Positions 35,292 to 44,555 of a stretch of DNA of 56,867 bases are shown one piece after another. The stretch is taken from positions 1 to 56,867 of the forward strand of contig JACNJE010000129.1 of assembly GCA_014382705.1 (NCBI GenBank), read 5' to 3'. Source of the stretch: Verrucomicrobiota bacterium (GTDB lineage: Bacteria; Verrucomicrobiota; Verrucomicrobiia; Limisphaerales; UBA1096). The translations under genes were made by a program, and so were the position numbers. The notes under the pieces are model-generated. The model was not told the DNA's origin. It ran no database searches and was given only the letters and a program-made list of their open reading frames with translations. Position 1 is the stretch's first letter; the number at the start of each line of letters is the position of its first letter.

Positions 35292-36251
35292 GTGATCGTT
35301 CACCATAGCCAGTTCCCTGTCTCCGTGCAGCGGCAGTTGCTCGATGCGCTTCGGCTTGGCCAGGTGCCGCCCAGGTTTTTGTACGACGGCGATCGGCAAA
35401 CGCAAAAGTGGCTTGCGGTGCACCGGGCGCATTCGCCGTCGCGGATCGATGCCGGCGTGCAGTCGATTTACGAGCAAGCGTTTGACGCGTCGCTTGGCCA
35501 AGCAGCGGGCGAGTCGGCTTGTCTCGTTGGCCTGGGTTGCGGCGGCGGGCAAAAGGACACCCGCTACTTGGCCAAGCTGAAGTCGATTTATTCGACGATC
35601 GATTACGTGCCGTGCGATGTCAGCCAAGCGATGACGCGGGTGGCGCGAGAAGCGGCGGCGGCGGAGTTGCCGCTCGAACGAATCCACCCGTTCGTGTGCG
35701 ACTTGGCCAACGCGCCCGACCTTGGCCAAGCGCTCGACGGAATCGTGTCGCCGGAAACCAAGCGCGTGTTCACCTTCTTCGGGATGATCCCAAACCTCGA
35801 GCCGGCCGTGATCCTGCCGCGCTTGGCGGCGCTGCTACGGGAAGGCGACCGGTTGCTGCTCAGCGCCAACCTCGCGCCCGGCGACAATTATCGAAACGGC
35901 GTCGAGACGGTGCTGCCGCAATACGACAACACCGAGACGCGCGCTTGGCTGCTGTCGTTTCTCGAGGGAATGGGAGTGTCGCCGGCTGCGGGCCAACTGC
36001 GATTTGGCATCGAGGAGGTGGACGGATTGCTGCGGATCGTCGCCAACTTCAAGTTTTTGAACACGGTTCGATTGAGAGTCGCCGACGAGTCGGTCGAGTT
36101 TGCCGCCGGGCGTTCGTTGCGTCTCTTTTACTCCTACCGCCACACCGAGCAGACCTTGGCCAAGCGCTTGGCCAAGCACGGCCTTGCCGTCGCCGACTCG
36201 GAGATTGACGCTTCCGCCGAGGAGGGGGTGTTTCGCGTGGAGTGGGTTTAG
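35292..36251 (+). CDS. EgtD-like amino-acid N-methyltransferase
   Basis: The 319-residue protein has the EgtD fold signature: the SAM motif G80-L-G-C-G-G-G86, T-F-F-G-M-I-P-N168-L-E-P, and the C-terminal domain S-L-R-L-F279-Y-S281-Y-R. EgtD trimethylates histidine for ergothioneine. The EgtD Glu and Ser that contact the imidazole (E282, S284 in the mycobacterial enzyme) align by eye to Phe279 and Ser281, so the substrate may differ. No egtB or other ergothioneine gene is adjacent. Five palindrome cores fall in frame, the most of any gene. Its stop overlaps the convergent ClC stop by 4 bases. Confidence 0.75.
   Translation: MIVHHSQFPVSVQRQLLDALRLGQVPPRFLYDGDRQTQKWLAVHRAHSPSRIDAGVQSIYEQAFDASLGQAAGESACLVGLGCGGGQKDTRYLAKLKSIYSTIDYVPCDVSQAMTRVAREAAAAELPLERIHPFVCDLANAPDLGQALDGIVSPETKRVFTFFGMIPNLEPAVILPRLAALLREGDRLLLSANLAPGDNYRNGVETVLPQYDNTETRAWLLSFLEGMGVSPAAGQLRFGIEEVDGLLRIVANFKFLNTVRLRVADESVEFAAGRSLRLFYSYRHTEQTLAKRLAKHGLAVADSEIDASAEEGVFRVEWV
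36155..36176. repeat. Two palindrome cores fused into a 22-bp palindrome
   Basis: Two CTTGGCCAAG cores are joined by CG, giving a perfect 22-bp palindrome that encodes T-L-A-K-R-L-A-K-H in frame. Confidence 0.92.
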
Positions 36252-38068
36252 CTGTCGCCGTATTCCTCCTGGCGGATTTCGCCGATGGCGTCGGAGTAGG
36301 CCTTGAAGATGTTGCCCTCGGGGATGACGCCGACGAGCTTGAGGTGATCCTTGGCACTGACGACCGGGACGCTTTCGCCGACGAACTCCTCCACTTTCTT
36401 CATCGCCGCAAAAATCGAGGTCATGTCGGTGAGCGTGATCTGCTCGTGCTGCGCGAGGTCGCCGACGGCAGGATCGTCCTGCGCCGGGTTGCGTTGAATC
36501 TGCAGCAACTCGTTGAGGGTCACCTGGCCAAGGTAGGTGTCCGTTTCGCTGACGATATAGCCTTCCGTCTGGTCGGCGGCGAGCAGGCGGTCGAGCGCCT
36601 GGCTGCAGCGGGACTCGGGGGTAATCTTTACGAAGTCGTGGGTCACGTAGTCGTGGATGGTCTTTTGCTGAAGCACGACCTTGTCCTTGCCGAGCGAGAA
36701 GTCGAAGCCGCGCGCGAGTAGTTGCACGTCGAAGAGCGACCGGCCGAAGAGCCGCGAGCAGATGATGTTGGAAAACACGACGCTGATGAGCACCGCCTTG
36801 GCCAAGTCGTAGTTTTCCGTCAGCTCGAACACGACGAGGATGGTCGAGATTGGCGCGCCGATGACGGCGCTGGTTACCGCGCCCATGCCGCAGATCGCGT
36901 AAAACGAGAGGTTCAACGGGCCGGGCACCATCGCCTCGAGCGCGAGTCCGAACAGCGCGCCAAACGTTGCCCCGATAAACAGCGCCGGGCTGAACACGCC
37001 GCCGCCGAACCCCATCCCGAGGCAGAAGCCGGTCATCACCGACTTGCCGAGGCACAACACGGCGAGCAGCAACAGTGCCTTAAGCACAAACTCCTTCGCG
37101 CCGATGACCGAGTCCATCGTCGTCATGCCGATGATGTAATCGAGATTACCGCTGCGCACCTGCTCGATGTTGAGGGTGGCCTTGGTGGTTTCCAGTCCCG
37201 CCCCGAGCAACTCCGGCACGGCGAGGCAGACGAGGCCAAGCACCAGCCCAGCCAGCGGCGGCTTGGCCCAGAGCGGCAGCATGAGCTTGCCGGCGAGTTT
37301 GCCGGACAGGATCACGCCGCGCATGTAAAAGAGTGCCACCGCCGCGCCCACCACGCCAACCAGCAGGAACGCACCGTACTCATAAGCGTGCTGAACGCTG
37401 ACCTCCCCGACCTCGAGCAGTCGCGGTCTTGCGAACACCTCCGTGGCCATCACCTGGCTGACGTAGGCGGAGATGGTCACCGGTGCGAAGGCGCGGATGG
37501 AGTAGTGGCGCAGGATGACCTCGTGCGCGAAAATGACGCCGGCGATCGGCGCGTTGAACGCGGTTGAGATGGCCGATGACACGCCGCACGCGACCGCGAT
37601 CACGCCCAAGCGCCGGTGATCCGCCGTGACCTTGGCCAGGAGCGAGCCGACAAACGCGCCGAGGCTGGCCAACGGGCCATACATGCCGACCGACGCGCCG
37701 AAGCTGATCGAGGTGAAGTTGGTGAGCGTGGTTAACAGGCCGGTGCGAGCCGGGATTTTGCTGCTGCCGGTTTGCGCCGCGAAGATGATATCCGGAATGC
37801 CGTGCGGCCGGTTGCCCCGGAGGAGCATCAGCAGTCCTCCGACGATGAGTCCGCCCACGACCGGGGCCAGCACCGTGAACCACGGGAGCAGCTTGGCCAC
37901 GCCGTCGCCGGTGCGAGCGTGGGGCGCAATGAACAGCTTGTCGTTAATCCACGCGATGCCCTCGACGAATGCCTCCGACGCGATCGACGCCATCAGGCCA
38001 ATGAACGCCGCCAGCCCGAAGGAGATCAGGAAGCGTTGAGGGGAGTAGTTCTTGAGCCAGCGAGTCAT
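36248..38068 (-). CDS. ClC-family chloride channel/transporter with C-terminal CBS domains
   Basis: The 606-residue membrane protein has the ClC core (about residues 1-450) and two CBS-like domains (about 470-600). Selectivity motifs are P-H-G-I-P (first), G-M-Y130-G-P (second) and G-G-G-V-F-S-P (third). Most ClC transporters have a gating Glu where Tyr130 is, and an internal proton Glu where Val follows H-E here. This suggests a passive channel or altered coupling. A GxYGP subgroup is known to me in other bacteria. It is 29 bases downstream of moxR and may be co-transcribed. Confidence 0.87.
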   Translation of the reverse strand: MTRWLKNYSPQRFLISFGLAAFIGLMASIASEAFVEGIAWINDKLFIAPHARTGDGVAKLLPWFTVLAPVVGGLIVGGLLMLLRGNRPHGIPDIIFAAQTGSSKIPARTGLLTTLTNFTSISFGASVGMYGPLASLGAFVGSLLAKVTADHRRLGVIAVACGVSSAISTAFNAPIAGVIFAHEVILRHYSIRAFAPVTISAYVSQVMATEVFARPRLLEVGEVSVQHAYEYGAFLLVGVVGAAVALFYMRGVILSGKLAGKLMLPLWAKPPLAGLVLGLVCLAVPELLGAGLETTKATLNIEQVRSGNLDYIIGMTTMDSVIGAKEFVLKALLLLAVLCLGKSVMTGFCLGMGFGGGVFSPALFIGATFGALFGLALEAMVPGPLNLSFYAICGMGAVTSAVIGAPISTILVVFELTENYDLAKAVLISVVFSNIICSRLFGRSLFDVQLLARGFDFSLGKDKVVLQQKTIHDYVTHDFVKITPESRCSQALDRLLAADQTEGYIVSETDTYLGQVTLNELLQIQRNPAQDDPAVGDLAQHEQITLTDMTSIFAAMKKVEEFVGESVPVVSAKDHLKLVGVIPEGNIFKAYSDAIGEIRQEEYGDS

Positions 38069-38097
38069 CGGGACTGCGGCCGCAGCGGCGGGTTCGT

Positions 38098-39087
<990 letters not shown>

Positions 39088-39116
39088 GGGCGGCGGAGTA
39101 TTAAAAAAAATCGAAC

Positions 39117-40040
39117 TTAAAACAAGGTGCGGGCGCTCTCGATATCGCGTGCGATCTGCGCGGCCAACTCGCCGGCCGAGCCGAACCGCCGCTCGTCGCG
39201 CAGCCGGTCGACCAGCTCGAGCTCGAGCCGTTGGCCGTACAGGTCGCCGTCGAAGTCCAGCAGGTGCGCCTCGACCTGCGGCGTTGGGTTGGGCTTGGCC
39301 ACGGTGGGGCGCAGCCCGATGTTGAGCACGGCGCGGTGCGTCGCTTGGCCAAGCCGGGCGTGCGCGGCGTAGACGCCGTTCGGCGGCAGGGCCAGGCCGA
39401 GGGTGTCGAGGTTGGCGGTGGGGAACCCGATCCCGCGGCCGCGGCCGTCGCCTCGGACGACGATGCCCTCGATGGCGAAGGTGCGGCCGAGCATCTGCCC
39501 GGCGTCGTCGAGGCGTCCGTCGCGCACGGCGGCGCGGATGCGTGTGCTGCTCACCGGCTCGCCATCGAGGGCGACGGCCTGCAGGCCGTGCACGCGGAAG
39601 CCAAGCGCTTGGCCAAGCGTGCGGAGCAGCTTGACGTTGCCGTCGCGCCGGTGGCCAAAGGTGAAATTTGCCCCGACACAAATGCTGTGGATCGCTCCGA
39701 AGCCGGCGGCCAGATCGCGGACGAACTCCGCACCCGGTTTGCGGCAAAACTCCTCGTCAAACTCGATCACCAGCGCGGCATCGAGGCCAAGCGACTCGAT
39801 GGCGCGGAGCCGCTGGGCGCGGGTTTGCAGCAGGGCGGGGGCGCGGCCGGGCGCGATGACGGTGGCGGGATGCCGGTCGAACGTGACCGCGACGGACAGC
39901 GCCTCGTGCTGGTGGCTGTCCTCGATGGCCTGTCGCAGCACCTGCCGGTGGCCAAGGTGCACGCCGTCAAACATGCCGATCGCGAGGCACACTCTGCGGC
40001 TGCCGTTGGCCAGGTCGGCCGGTTGGTCGAGATGGTTCAC
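39117..40040 (-). CDS. ribF: Bifunctional riboflavin kinase/FAD synthetase
   Basis: The 307-residue protein has the adenylyltransferase domain (G-M-F-D-G-V-H-L-G-H near residue 22; S-S-T-R-I-R later) and the C-terminal riboflavin kinase domain (G-R-G-I-G-F-P-T-A-N and N-G-V-Y). It makes FMN and FAD. The start overlaps the truB stop by ATGA. Palindromes encode T-L-G-Q-A-L between the two domains' motifs and R-L-G-Q-A-T in the kinase domain. Confidence 0.93.
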   Translation of the reverse strand: MNHLDQPADLANGSRRVCLAIGMFDGVHLGHRQVLRQAIEDSHQHEALSVAVTFDRHPATVIAPGRAPALLQTRAQRLRAIESLGLDAALVIEFDEEFCRKPGAEFVRDLAAGFGAIHSICVGANFTFGHRRDGNVKLLRTLGQALGFRVHGLQAVALDGEPVSSTRIRAAVRDGRLDDAGQMLGRTFAIEGIVVRGDGRGRGIGFPTANLDTLGLALPPNGVYAAHARLGQATHRAVLNIGLRPTVAKPNPTPQVEAHLLDFDGDLYGQRLELELVDRLRDERRFGSAGELAAQIARDIESARTLF

Positions 40041-40765
40041 GGCTCGGCGGCGGCGGAGAGCTGGAGGAGCGGCACGACGCGCTTGGCCAGGTCGTCCAGC
40101 GAGAGGGTGGTCAACTCCTCGAGCCGCGTGGCGGCGCTGACCTTGAACCGTCCGGAGATCGTCCGGCGCAGCCCGGCCAGGTGCGCGCCGCAGCCCAGCG
40201 CCTGGCCGAGGTCATGCGCGAGCGAGCGCACGTAGGTGCCCTTGGTGCAGGCAATCTTGAACCAGGCGTACGGCGGCTCGTATGCGCTGATGAGAAACTT
40301 GTACAGGTGGATGAACCGCTCGCGCCGCTCGACCTCCAGTCCCTTACGGGCGAGCTTGTGCAGCGGTGTGCCGTTGATCTTGATGGCGCTGACCATCGGC
40401 GGCAGTTGCATCTGGTCGCCGAGGTAGGCGTTGGCCGCCTCCTGCAGCGCCTCAAGGGTGAGGTCGGGCACCGGCTTGGTTTCACCAATCTCGCCCTCGG
40501 CGTCGTAGGTGTTGGTGGTCTCGCCGAGTTTGAAGGAGCCGACGTAAACCTTGTCGTCGGCCATCATTTTTTCGGAGAGCTTGGTGGCCCGGCCGAGCAG
40601 GAGGATGAGCAGGCCGGTGGCGGCCGGGTCAAGCGTGCCGCAATGGCCGACCTTCTTGATGCGGTAACATTGCCGGACGGTGTCGACGATGTCGTGCGAG
40701 GTCGGGCCGGCCGGCTTGTCGATGAGGAGTGCGCCGTCCAGTGCGTTGAACTCCTTCATGCTCAT
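40037..40765 (-). CDS. truB: tRNA pseudouridine-55 synthase
   Basis: The 242-residue enzyme isomerises U55 in the tRNA T-loop. The catalytic Asp is D46 in G-H-C-G-T-L-D-P-A-A-T-G, and K-I-N-G is present. It is somewhat shorter than E. coli TruB (314 residues), lacking most of the C-terminal PUA extension. Its start overlaps the nrnA stop (ATGA) and it overlaps ribF, so nrnA-truB-ribF is translationally coupled. Confidence 0.93.
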   Translation of the reverse strand: MSMKEFNALDGALLIDKPAGPTSHDIVDTVRQCYRIKKVGHCGTLDPAATGLLILLLGRATKLSEKMMADDKVYVGSFKLGETTNTYDAEGEIGETKPVPDLTLEALQEAANAYLGDQMQLPPMVSAIKINGTPLHKLARKGLEVERRERFIHLYKFLISAYEPPYAWFKIACTKGTYVRSLAHDLGQALGCGAHLAGLRRTISGRFKVSAATRLEELTTLSLDDLAKRVVPLLQLSAAAEP

Positions 40766-41754
40766 GACGGGCGGGCGTCGAGTGCCCGGCGGATGGCGGC
40801 GACGACGCGGCGCTGCACCCCCATCGGCTTGCCGGCGATGCGCGCCCCGGCCGCAGCCTGATGGCCGCCGCCGCCGAATTGCCCGGCGATGTCGCTGACG
40901 TTTACGTTTTTGTCCTTGGAGCGAAGGCTGATGCGGGTCAGCTCCGGTTCCAGCTCCTCGAACACGCAGGCGACAACGACCGGCTCGACGGCGCGAATAT
41001 GGTCGATCAACCCCTCCGTGTCGCTGGCGGTGGCGCCGGTGCGGGCGAAGTCCTCCTCCTTCAGCCAAAAATAGGCGATCTGGTTGTCGTGCGTGAGGCG
41101 AAACTTGTTGTAGACGCGCCGCAGCAGCTTCACACGGGAGAGGGGGTACGACTGGTAAACCTCGTCGCAGACGGTGGCCAGGTCGGCGCCTTTTTTAACG
41201 AGGTCTCCGGCGGCGTAGTAGGTCTCCGGCAGGGTGGTGGGGTATTGGAACGAGCCGGTGTCGGTCGAGATGGCGGTGAACAGGCAGTCGGCGATTCGGG
41301 GCGTGACCTTCCAGCCGGCTTTTTTGATCAATTGATAGACCAGTTCCCCGCTCGACGGCTCCTTGCTGGCGATCCAGTTCACGTCGCCGAACCGGGTGTT
41401 GCTGGCGTGGTGGTCGATGTTGATGAGCCTCTTGCGGTTGGCGATGTGCTCCTGCGCGGTGCCGAGCCGGTCGATGCTGGCCGCGTCCACAGCAACGACG
41501 CAGTCGAACGGGCGCTTGATCGGCCGCGGCGCCTGGATGAGCTGGTCCGGGTCGAGGAACCGCAGCTTGGCCGGGACGGGATCCTGATTCCAACAGGTGA
41601 CCTCCTTGCCCTGCTCGAGTAGCGCCAGCGCGAGGCCAAGCGTCGAGCCGATGCAGTCGCCGTCCGGCCGCATGTGGCTGCAGACGGCGATGGTGTGGCT
41701 CTCGCCGAGGATCTCGAGGATCCGGTCAATCGTTTTCAGTCGGGCCTTTGTCAT
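40762..41754 (-). CDS. nrnA: DHH/DHHA1 phosphoesterase, oligoribonuclease/pAp phosphatase
   Basis: The 330-residue protein has M-R-P-D-G-D-C-I-G-S, the D-H-H-A-S motif and the terminal G-G-G-G-H of DHHA1 domains. NrnA-type enzymes degrade short RNA oligomers and 3'-phosphoadenosine 5'-phosphate. The ATG at 41754 overlaps the end of rbfA by 29 bases; an in-frame TTG at 41766 lies within a palindrome and would lengthen the overlap. The placement between rbfA and truB is common in bacteria. Confidence 0.9.
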   Translation of the reverse strand: MTKARLKTIDRILEILGESHTIAVCSHMRPDGDCIGSTLGLALALLEQGKEVTCWNQDPVPAKLRFLDPDQLIQAPRPIKRPFDCVVAVDAASIDRLGTAQEHIANRKRLINIDHHASNTRFGDVNWIASKEPSSGELVYQLIKKAGWKVTPRIADCLFTAISTDTGSFQYPTTLPETYYAAGDLVKKGADLATVCDEVYQSYPLSRVKLLRRVYNKFRLTHDNQIAYFWLKEEDFARTGATASDTEGLIDHIRAVEPVVVACVFEELEPELTRISLRSKDKNVNVSDIAGQFGGGGHQAAAGARIAGKPMGVQRRVVAAIRRALDARPS

Positions 41755-42112
41755 CGGCTTGGCCAAGCGGGGGTTCCTTCTCGATCTCGTCGAGGATGTG
41801 GAGCACCCGGTCGCCCCGGTTGCGGGCCTCGTCGAGGGTGAACTTCAGCCGGGGCGTGTAGCGCAGCTCGACCGCTTGGCCAAGCTGGGCCTGGATTTTC
41901 CCGGCCGCCTTGCGCACGGCGCGAAACGCCTTGCGCTGGGCCGGCTCGTCGCCGATGGAGGAGACGAAGACCGTGGCGGAATGGAGGTCATTCGAGACGC
42001 CGACCTCGCTGACACTGACCAGGCCAAGCTCCACCGGGAACTCGCGCCGGAAAATCTCGTTGAGTTCCCGCTTGAGCAGTTCGCGCACGCGCATGTGGCG
42101 CAAGTTGGGCAT
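41726..42112 (-). CDS. rbfA: Ribosome-binding factor A
   Basis: The 128-residue KH-like protein matures the 5' end of 16S rRNA. R-V-R-E-L-L-K-R-E-L-N-E-I near the start and the D-L-H-S-A-T-V-F-V-S strand are typical. Palindromes encode A-Q-L-G-Q-A-V and the C-terminal P-L-G-Q-A-D; the latter lies in the tail that overlaps nrnA. It follows infB by 18 bases. Confidence 0.9.
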   Translation of the reverse strand: MPNLRHMRVRELLKRELNEIFRREFPVELGLVSVSEVGVSNDLHSATVFVSSIGDEPAQRKAFRAVRKAAGKIQAQLGQAVELRYTPRLKFTLDEARNRGDRVLHILDEIEKEPPLGQADDKGPTEND

Positions 42113-42130
42113 GGCCGGACGGGCGGTGGG

Positions 42131-44485
42131 TTACAGTGACTGGGCGATCTTCTCCTGCGTGTAGCACTCGACGATGTCGCCTTCCTTAAAGTCGTCGAAG
42201 CCGTCGAGCCGGATGCCGCACTCCATGCCGGTGCGCACCTCGTTGACCTCGTCCTTGAACCGCTTGAGCGTGTGGGAGATGCCCTCGTACACGAGATCGC
42301 CCTTGCGGGTGACGCGCATCTTGCCGCGCACGATCTTGCCGCTGGTGACGGCGCAGCCGGCGACGTTGCCGCCCTTGCTGAGCTCGAAAATCTTGCGTAC
42401 CTCCGCCTGGCCGGTGACGACGTCCTTCATCAACGGGTCGAGCAGGCCGGCCATCGCCTCTTTCACCTCGTCGATCAACTCGTAGATGATGGCGTAAAGC
42501 TTGATCTGGACGCCCTCGCGCTTGGCCACGTCGCCGACGCCGGTGTCGATCTTGGCGTGGAAGCCCAGGATGACCGCATCCGAGGCGCTGGCCAGCGTGG
42601 CGTCGGACTCGGAGATGGCGCCAACCCCGGAGTGGATCACCTCGGCCTCCACCTTGGCCGAGTCGATCTTGTTGATGGAATCGACAATCGCCTCGACTGA
42701 GCCTTGCGTGTCGGCCTTGACGATGAGCTTGAGGGTCTTGTCCTCGTCCGCCTTGATTCGGTTGAACAGGGACTCGAGCGTCATCTTGCGCTTTTTGGTG
42801 ACGGCTTCGTCCCGCTCCTTGTCCTCGCGCTCCTCGCAGACGGTGCGGGCCTCTTTTTCACCGGGCAGGATGTTGAACTCGGCACCGGCTCCCGGCACAC
42901 CGTTCAGGCCGAGCACCTTCACGGCGGAGGAGGGGCCGGCCTGCTTGATGCGCTTGCCCTCGTGATCCACCAGTGCGCGCACCTTGCCAAAAAAGTTGCC
43001 GCAGACCATGACATCGCCGACCTTCAGCGTGCCTTTGCGGACGAGCAGCGTGGCGGTCGGGCCGCCGGCCTCCATGCCGGACTCGACAACGTTGCCGACC
43101 GCCTTGCGGTTCGGGTTGGCCTTCAACTCGAGCACCTCGGCCTGAAGCAGGACCATGCTGAGCAGCTTGTCGACGTTGGTGTTTTTCAACGCGGAGACAT
43201 CGACGAAAATGGTTTGCCCGCCCCACTCCTCGCAGACGACGCCTTTTTCCTGCAACTGGGTGCGGGCTTTCATCGGGTTGGCGCTGGGGTGGTCGATCTT
43301 GTTGACGGCCACGATGATCGGCACCTCGGCGGCCTGCGCGTGGCTGAGGGCCTCCATCGTCTGCGGCATGACACCGTCGTCCGCGCCGACGACGAGGATG
43401 ACGATGTCGGTCACGTTGGCCCCGCGGGCGCGCATGGCGCTGAAGGCGGCGTGGCCCGGCGTGTCGAGGAAGGTGATCTGCTCCAGTTGCTTCGGGTGCT
43501 CGGGGTGGGGGACGTCGATGGTGTACGCGCCGATGTGCTGGGTGATGCCGCCGGCCTCTCCGGCGGTGATGTTTGACTTTCGGATGACATCGAGCAGCGT
43601 GGTTTTGCCGTGGTCGACATGGCCCATGATGGTGACCACCGGGGCGCGGGGCTGCAAATCCTCCTCACTGTCCTCCGCGTCGAGCACGACCTTTTTCCGG
43701 GTCGAGACCTTGACGAGGCCGGCACCGCGCTCGCGGCGCTCGAGCCGGAAACGGAAACCGTTCTTGGCGCAGATTTCGCGGGCGACCGGCTCCTCGATGG
43801 ATTGGTTGATGTTGGCGAAGACGTTGAGCGACATCAGGTCGGCGATCAACTGGAACGGCTTGCGCTTCATCTCCTCGGCGAGGTCGCGGACGATGATCGG
43901 CGGCTTCATGGCGATCAGCGGGCCGTCGGCTGGCACCTCGAATCTCGGCTTGCCCGGTTCGCGCGCGGGGGCTGGAGCGCCCTGCTTGGCCTCGTCGGCC
44001 TTGGACGGTTTCTTGGCGGGCTTGTCTTTTTTCTTTTTGCGTTCCCGCACCGCCGGGCGCACCGGCATTTTGCCCAGCTCGATGAAGCCCACTTTTTTGC
44101 CGAGGTCGCTTGGTTCCTCTTCCTCCGGTTTCTCGGCGGTGTCCTGGGACTCTTCCGGCTCGGTTTCCTCTTCGGTTTCCTCCTCCACCTCCTCCGGTTC
44201 TTCCGGTTCTTCCACCTCCTCCGGTTCTTCCGGTTCTTCCGGTTCTTCCGGCTTCTCGGCGGGCGCGGTGATGATCACCGGCTCGGCCGCGGCCGGGGCC
44301 GCTTCGGGCTCGGGCTCGGGCTCCTGTGTGCCGGCGATCTGTTCCTCGAGGTACTCGGCGGTGATCTTGTCGAGGGTGCTCGAGGCGACCTTCGCGTTGG
44401 TGATCCCCAACTCCTTGGCCTTGGCCAGGACTTCCTTGCTGGGAATCCCCGCCTTTTTGGCAATCTCGTAAATGCGAACGGGCAT
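42131..44485 (-). CDS. infB: Translation initiation factor IF-2
   Basis: The 784-residue GTPase places initiator tRNA on the 30S subunit. It has an N-terminal IF2_N domain, a long acidic Glu/Pro linker (about residues 60-120), a Lys-rich segment, then the G domain starting with G288-H-V-D-H-G-K-T-T, D-T-P-G-H and N-K-I-D, and the C-terminal IF-2 domains. No exact palindrome core occurs in this 2.4-kb gene. Confidence 0.96.
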   Translation of the reverse strand: MPVRIYEIAKKAGIPSKEVLAKAKELGITNAKVASSTLDKITAEYLEEQIAGTQEPEPEPEAAPAAAEPVIITAPAEKPEEPEEPEEPEEVEEPEEPEEVEEETEEETEPEESQDTAEKPEEEEPSDLGKKVGFIELGKMPVRPAVRERKKKKDKPAKKPSKADEAKQGAPAPAREPGKPRFEVPADGPLIAMKPPIIVRDLAEEMKRKPFQLIADLMSLNVFANINQSIEEPVAREICAKNGFRFRLERRERGAGLVKVSTRKKVVLDAEDSEEDLQPRAPVVTIMGHVDHGKTTLLDVIRKSNITAGEAGGITQHIGAYTIDVPHPEHPKQLEQITFLDTPGHAAFSAMRARGANVTDIVILVVGADDGVMPQTMEALSHAQAAEVPIIVAVNKIDHPSANPMKARTQLQEKGVVCEEWGGQTIFVDVSALKNTNVDKLLSMVLLQAEVLELKANPNRKAVGNVVESGMEAGGPTATLLVRKGTLKVGDVMVCGNFFGKVRALVDHEGKRIKQAGPSSAVKVLGLNGVPGAGAEFNILPGEKEARTVCEEREDKERDEAVTKKRKMTLESLFNRIKADEDKTLKLIVKADTQGSVEAIVDSINKIDSAKVEAEVIHSGVGAISESDATLASASDAVILGFHAKIDTGVGDVAKREGVQIKLYAIIYELIDEVKEAMAGLLDPLMKDVVTGQAEVRKIFELSKGGNVAGCAVTSGKIVRGKMRVTRKGDLVYEGISHTLKRFKDEVNEVRTGMECGIRLDGFDDFKEGDIVECYTQEKIAQSL
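44162..44252 (-). repeat. Low-complexity repeat encoding an E-E-P linker in IF-2
   Basis: Direct repeats of a GGTTCTTCC-like unit (plus strand) encode runs of E-E-P and E-E-V in the IF-2 linker. They are prone to length change by slippage. Confidence 0.8.
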
Positions 44486-44504
44486 AAAAAATCGTATTCT
44501 TGCG

Positions 44505-44539
44505 CTTGGCCAAGGGGAACGGCCGCTTGGCCAAGCGGC
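44505..44539. repeat. Two palindrome copies between nusA and infB
   Basis: A core at 44505-44514 is followed by the 18-bp copy GCCGCTTGGCCAAGCGGC at 44522-44539. They fill most of the 70-base gap between the nusA stop and the infB start. Confidence 0.9.
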
Positions 44540-44555
44540 GGGGCACTCTCCGCGG

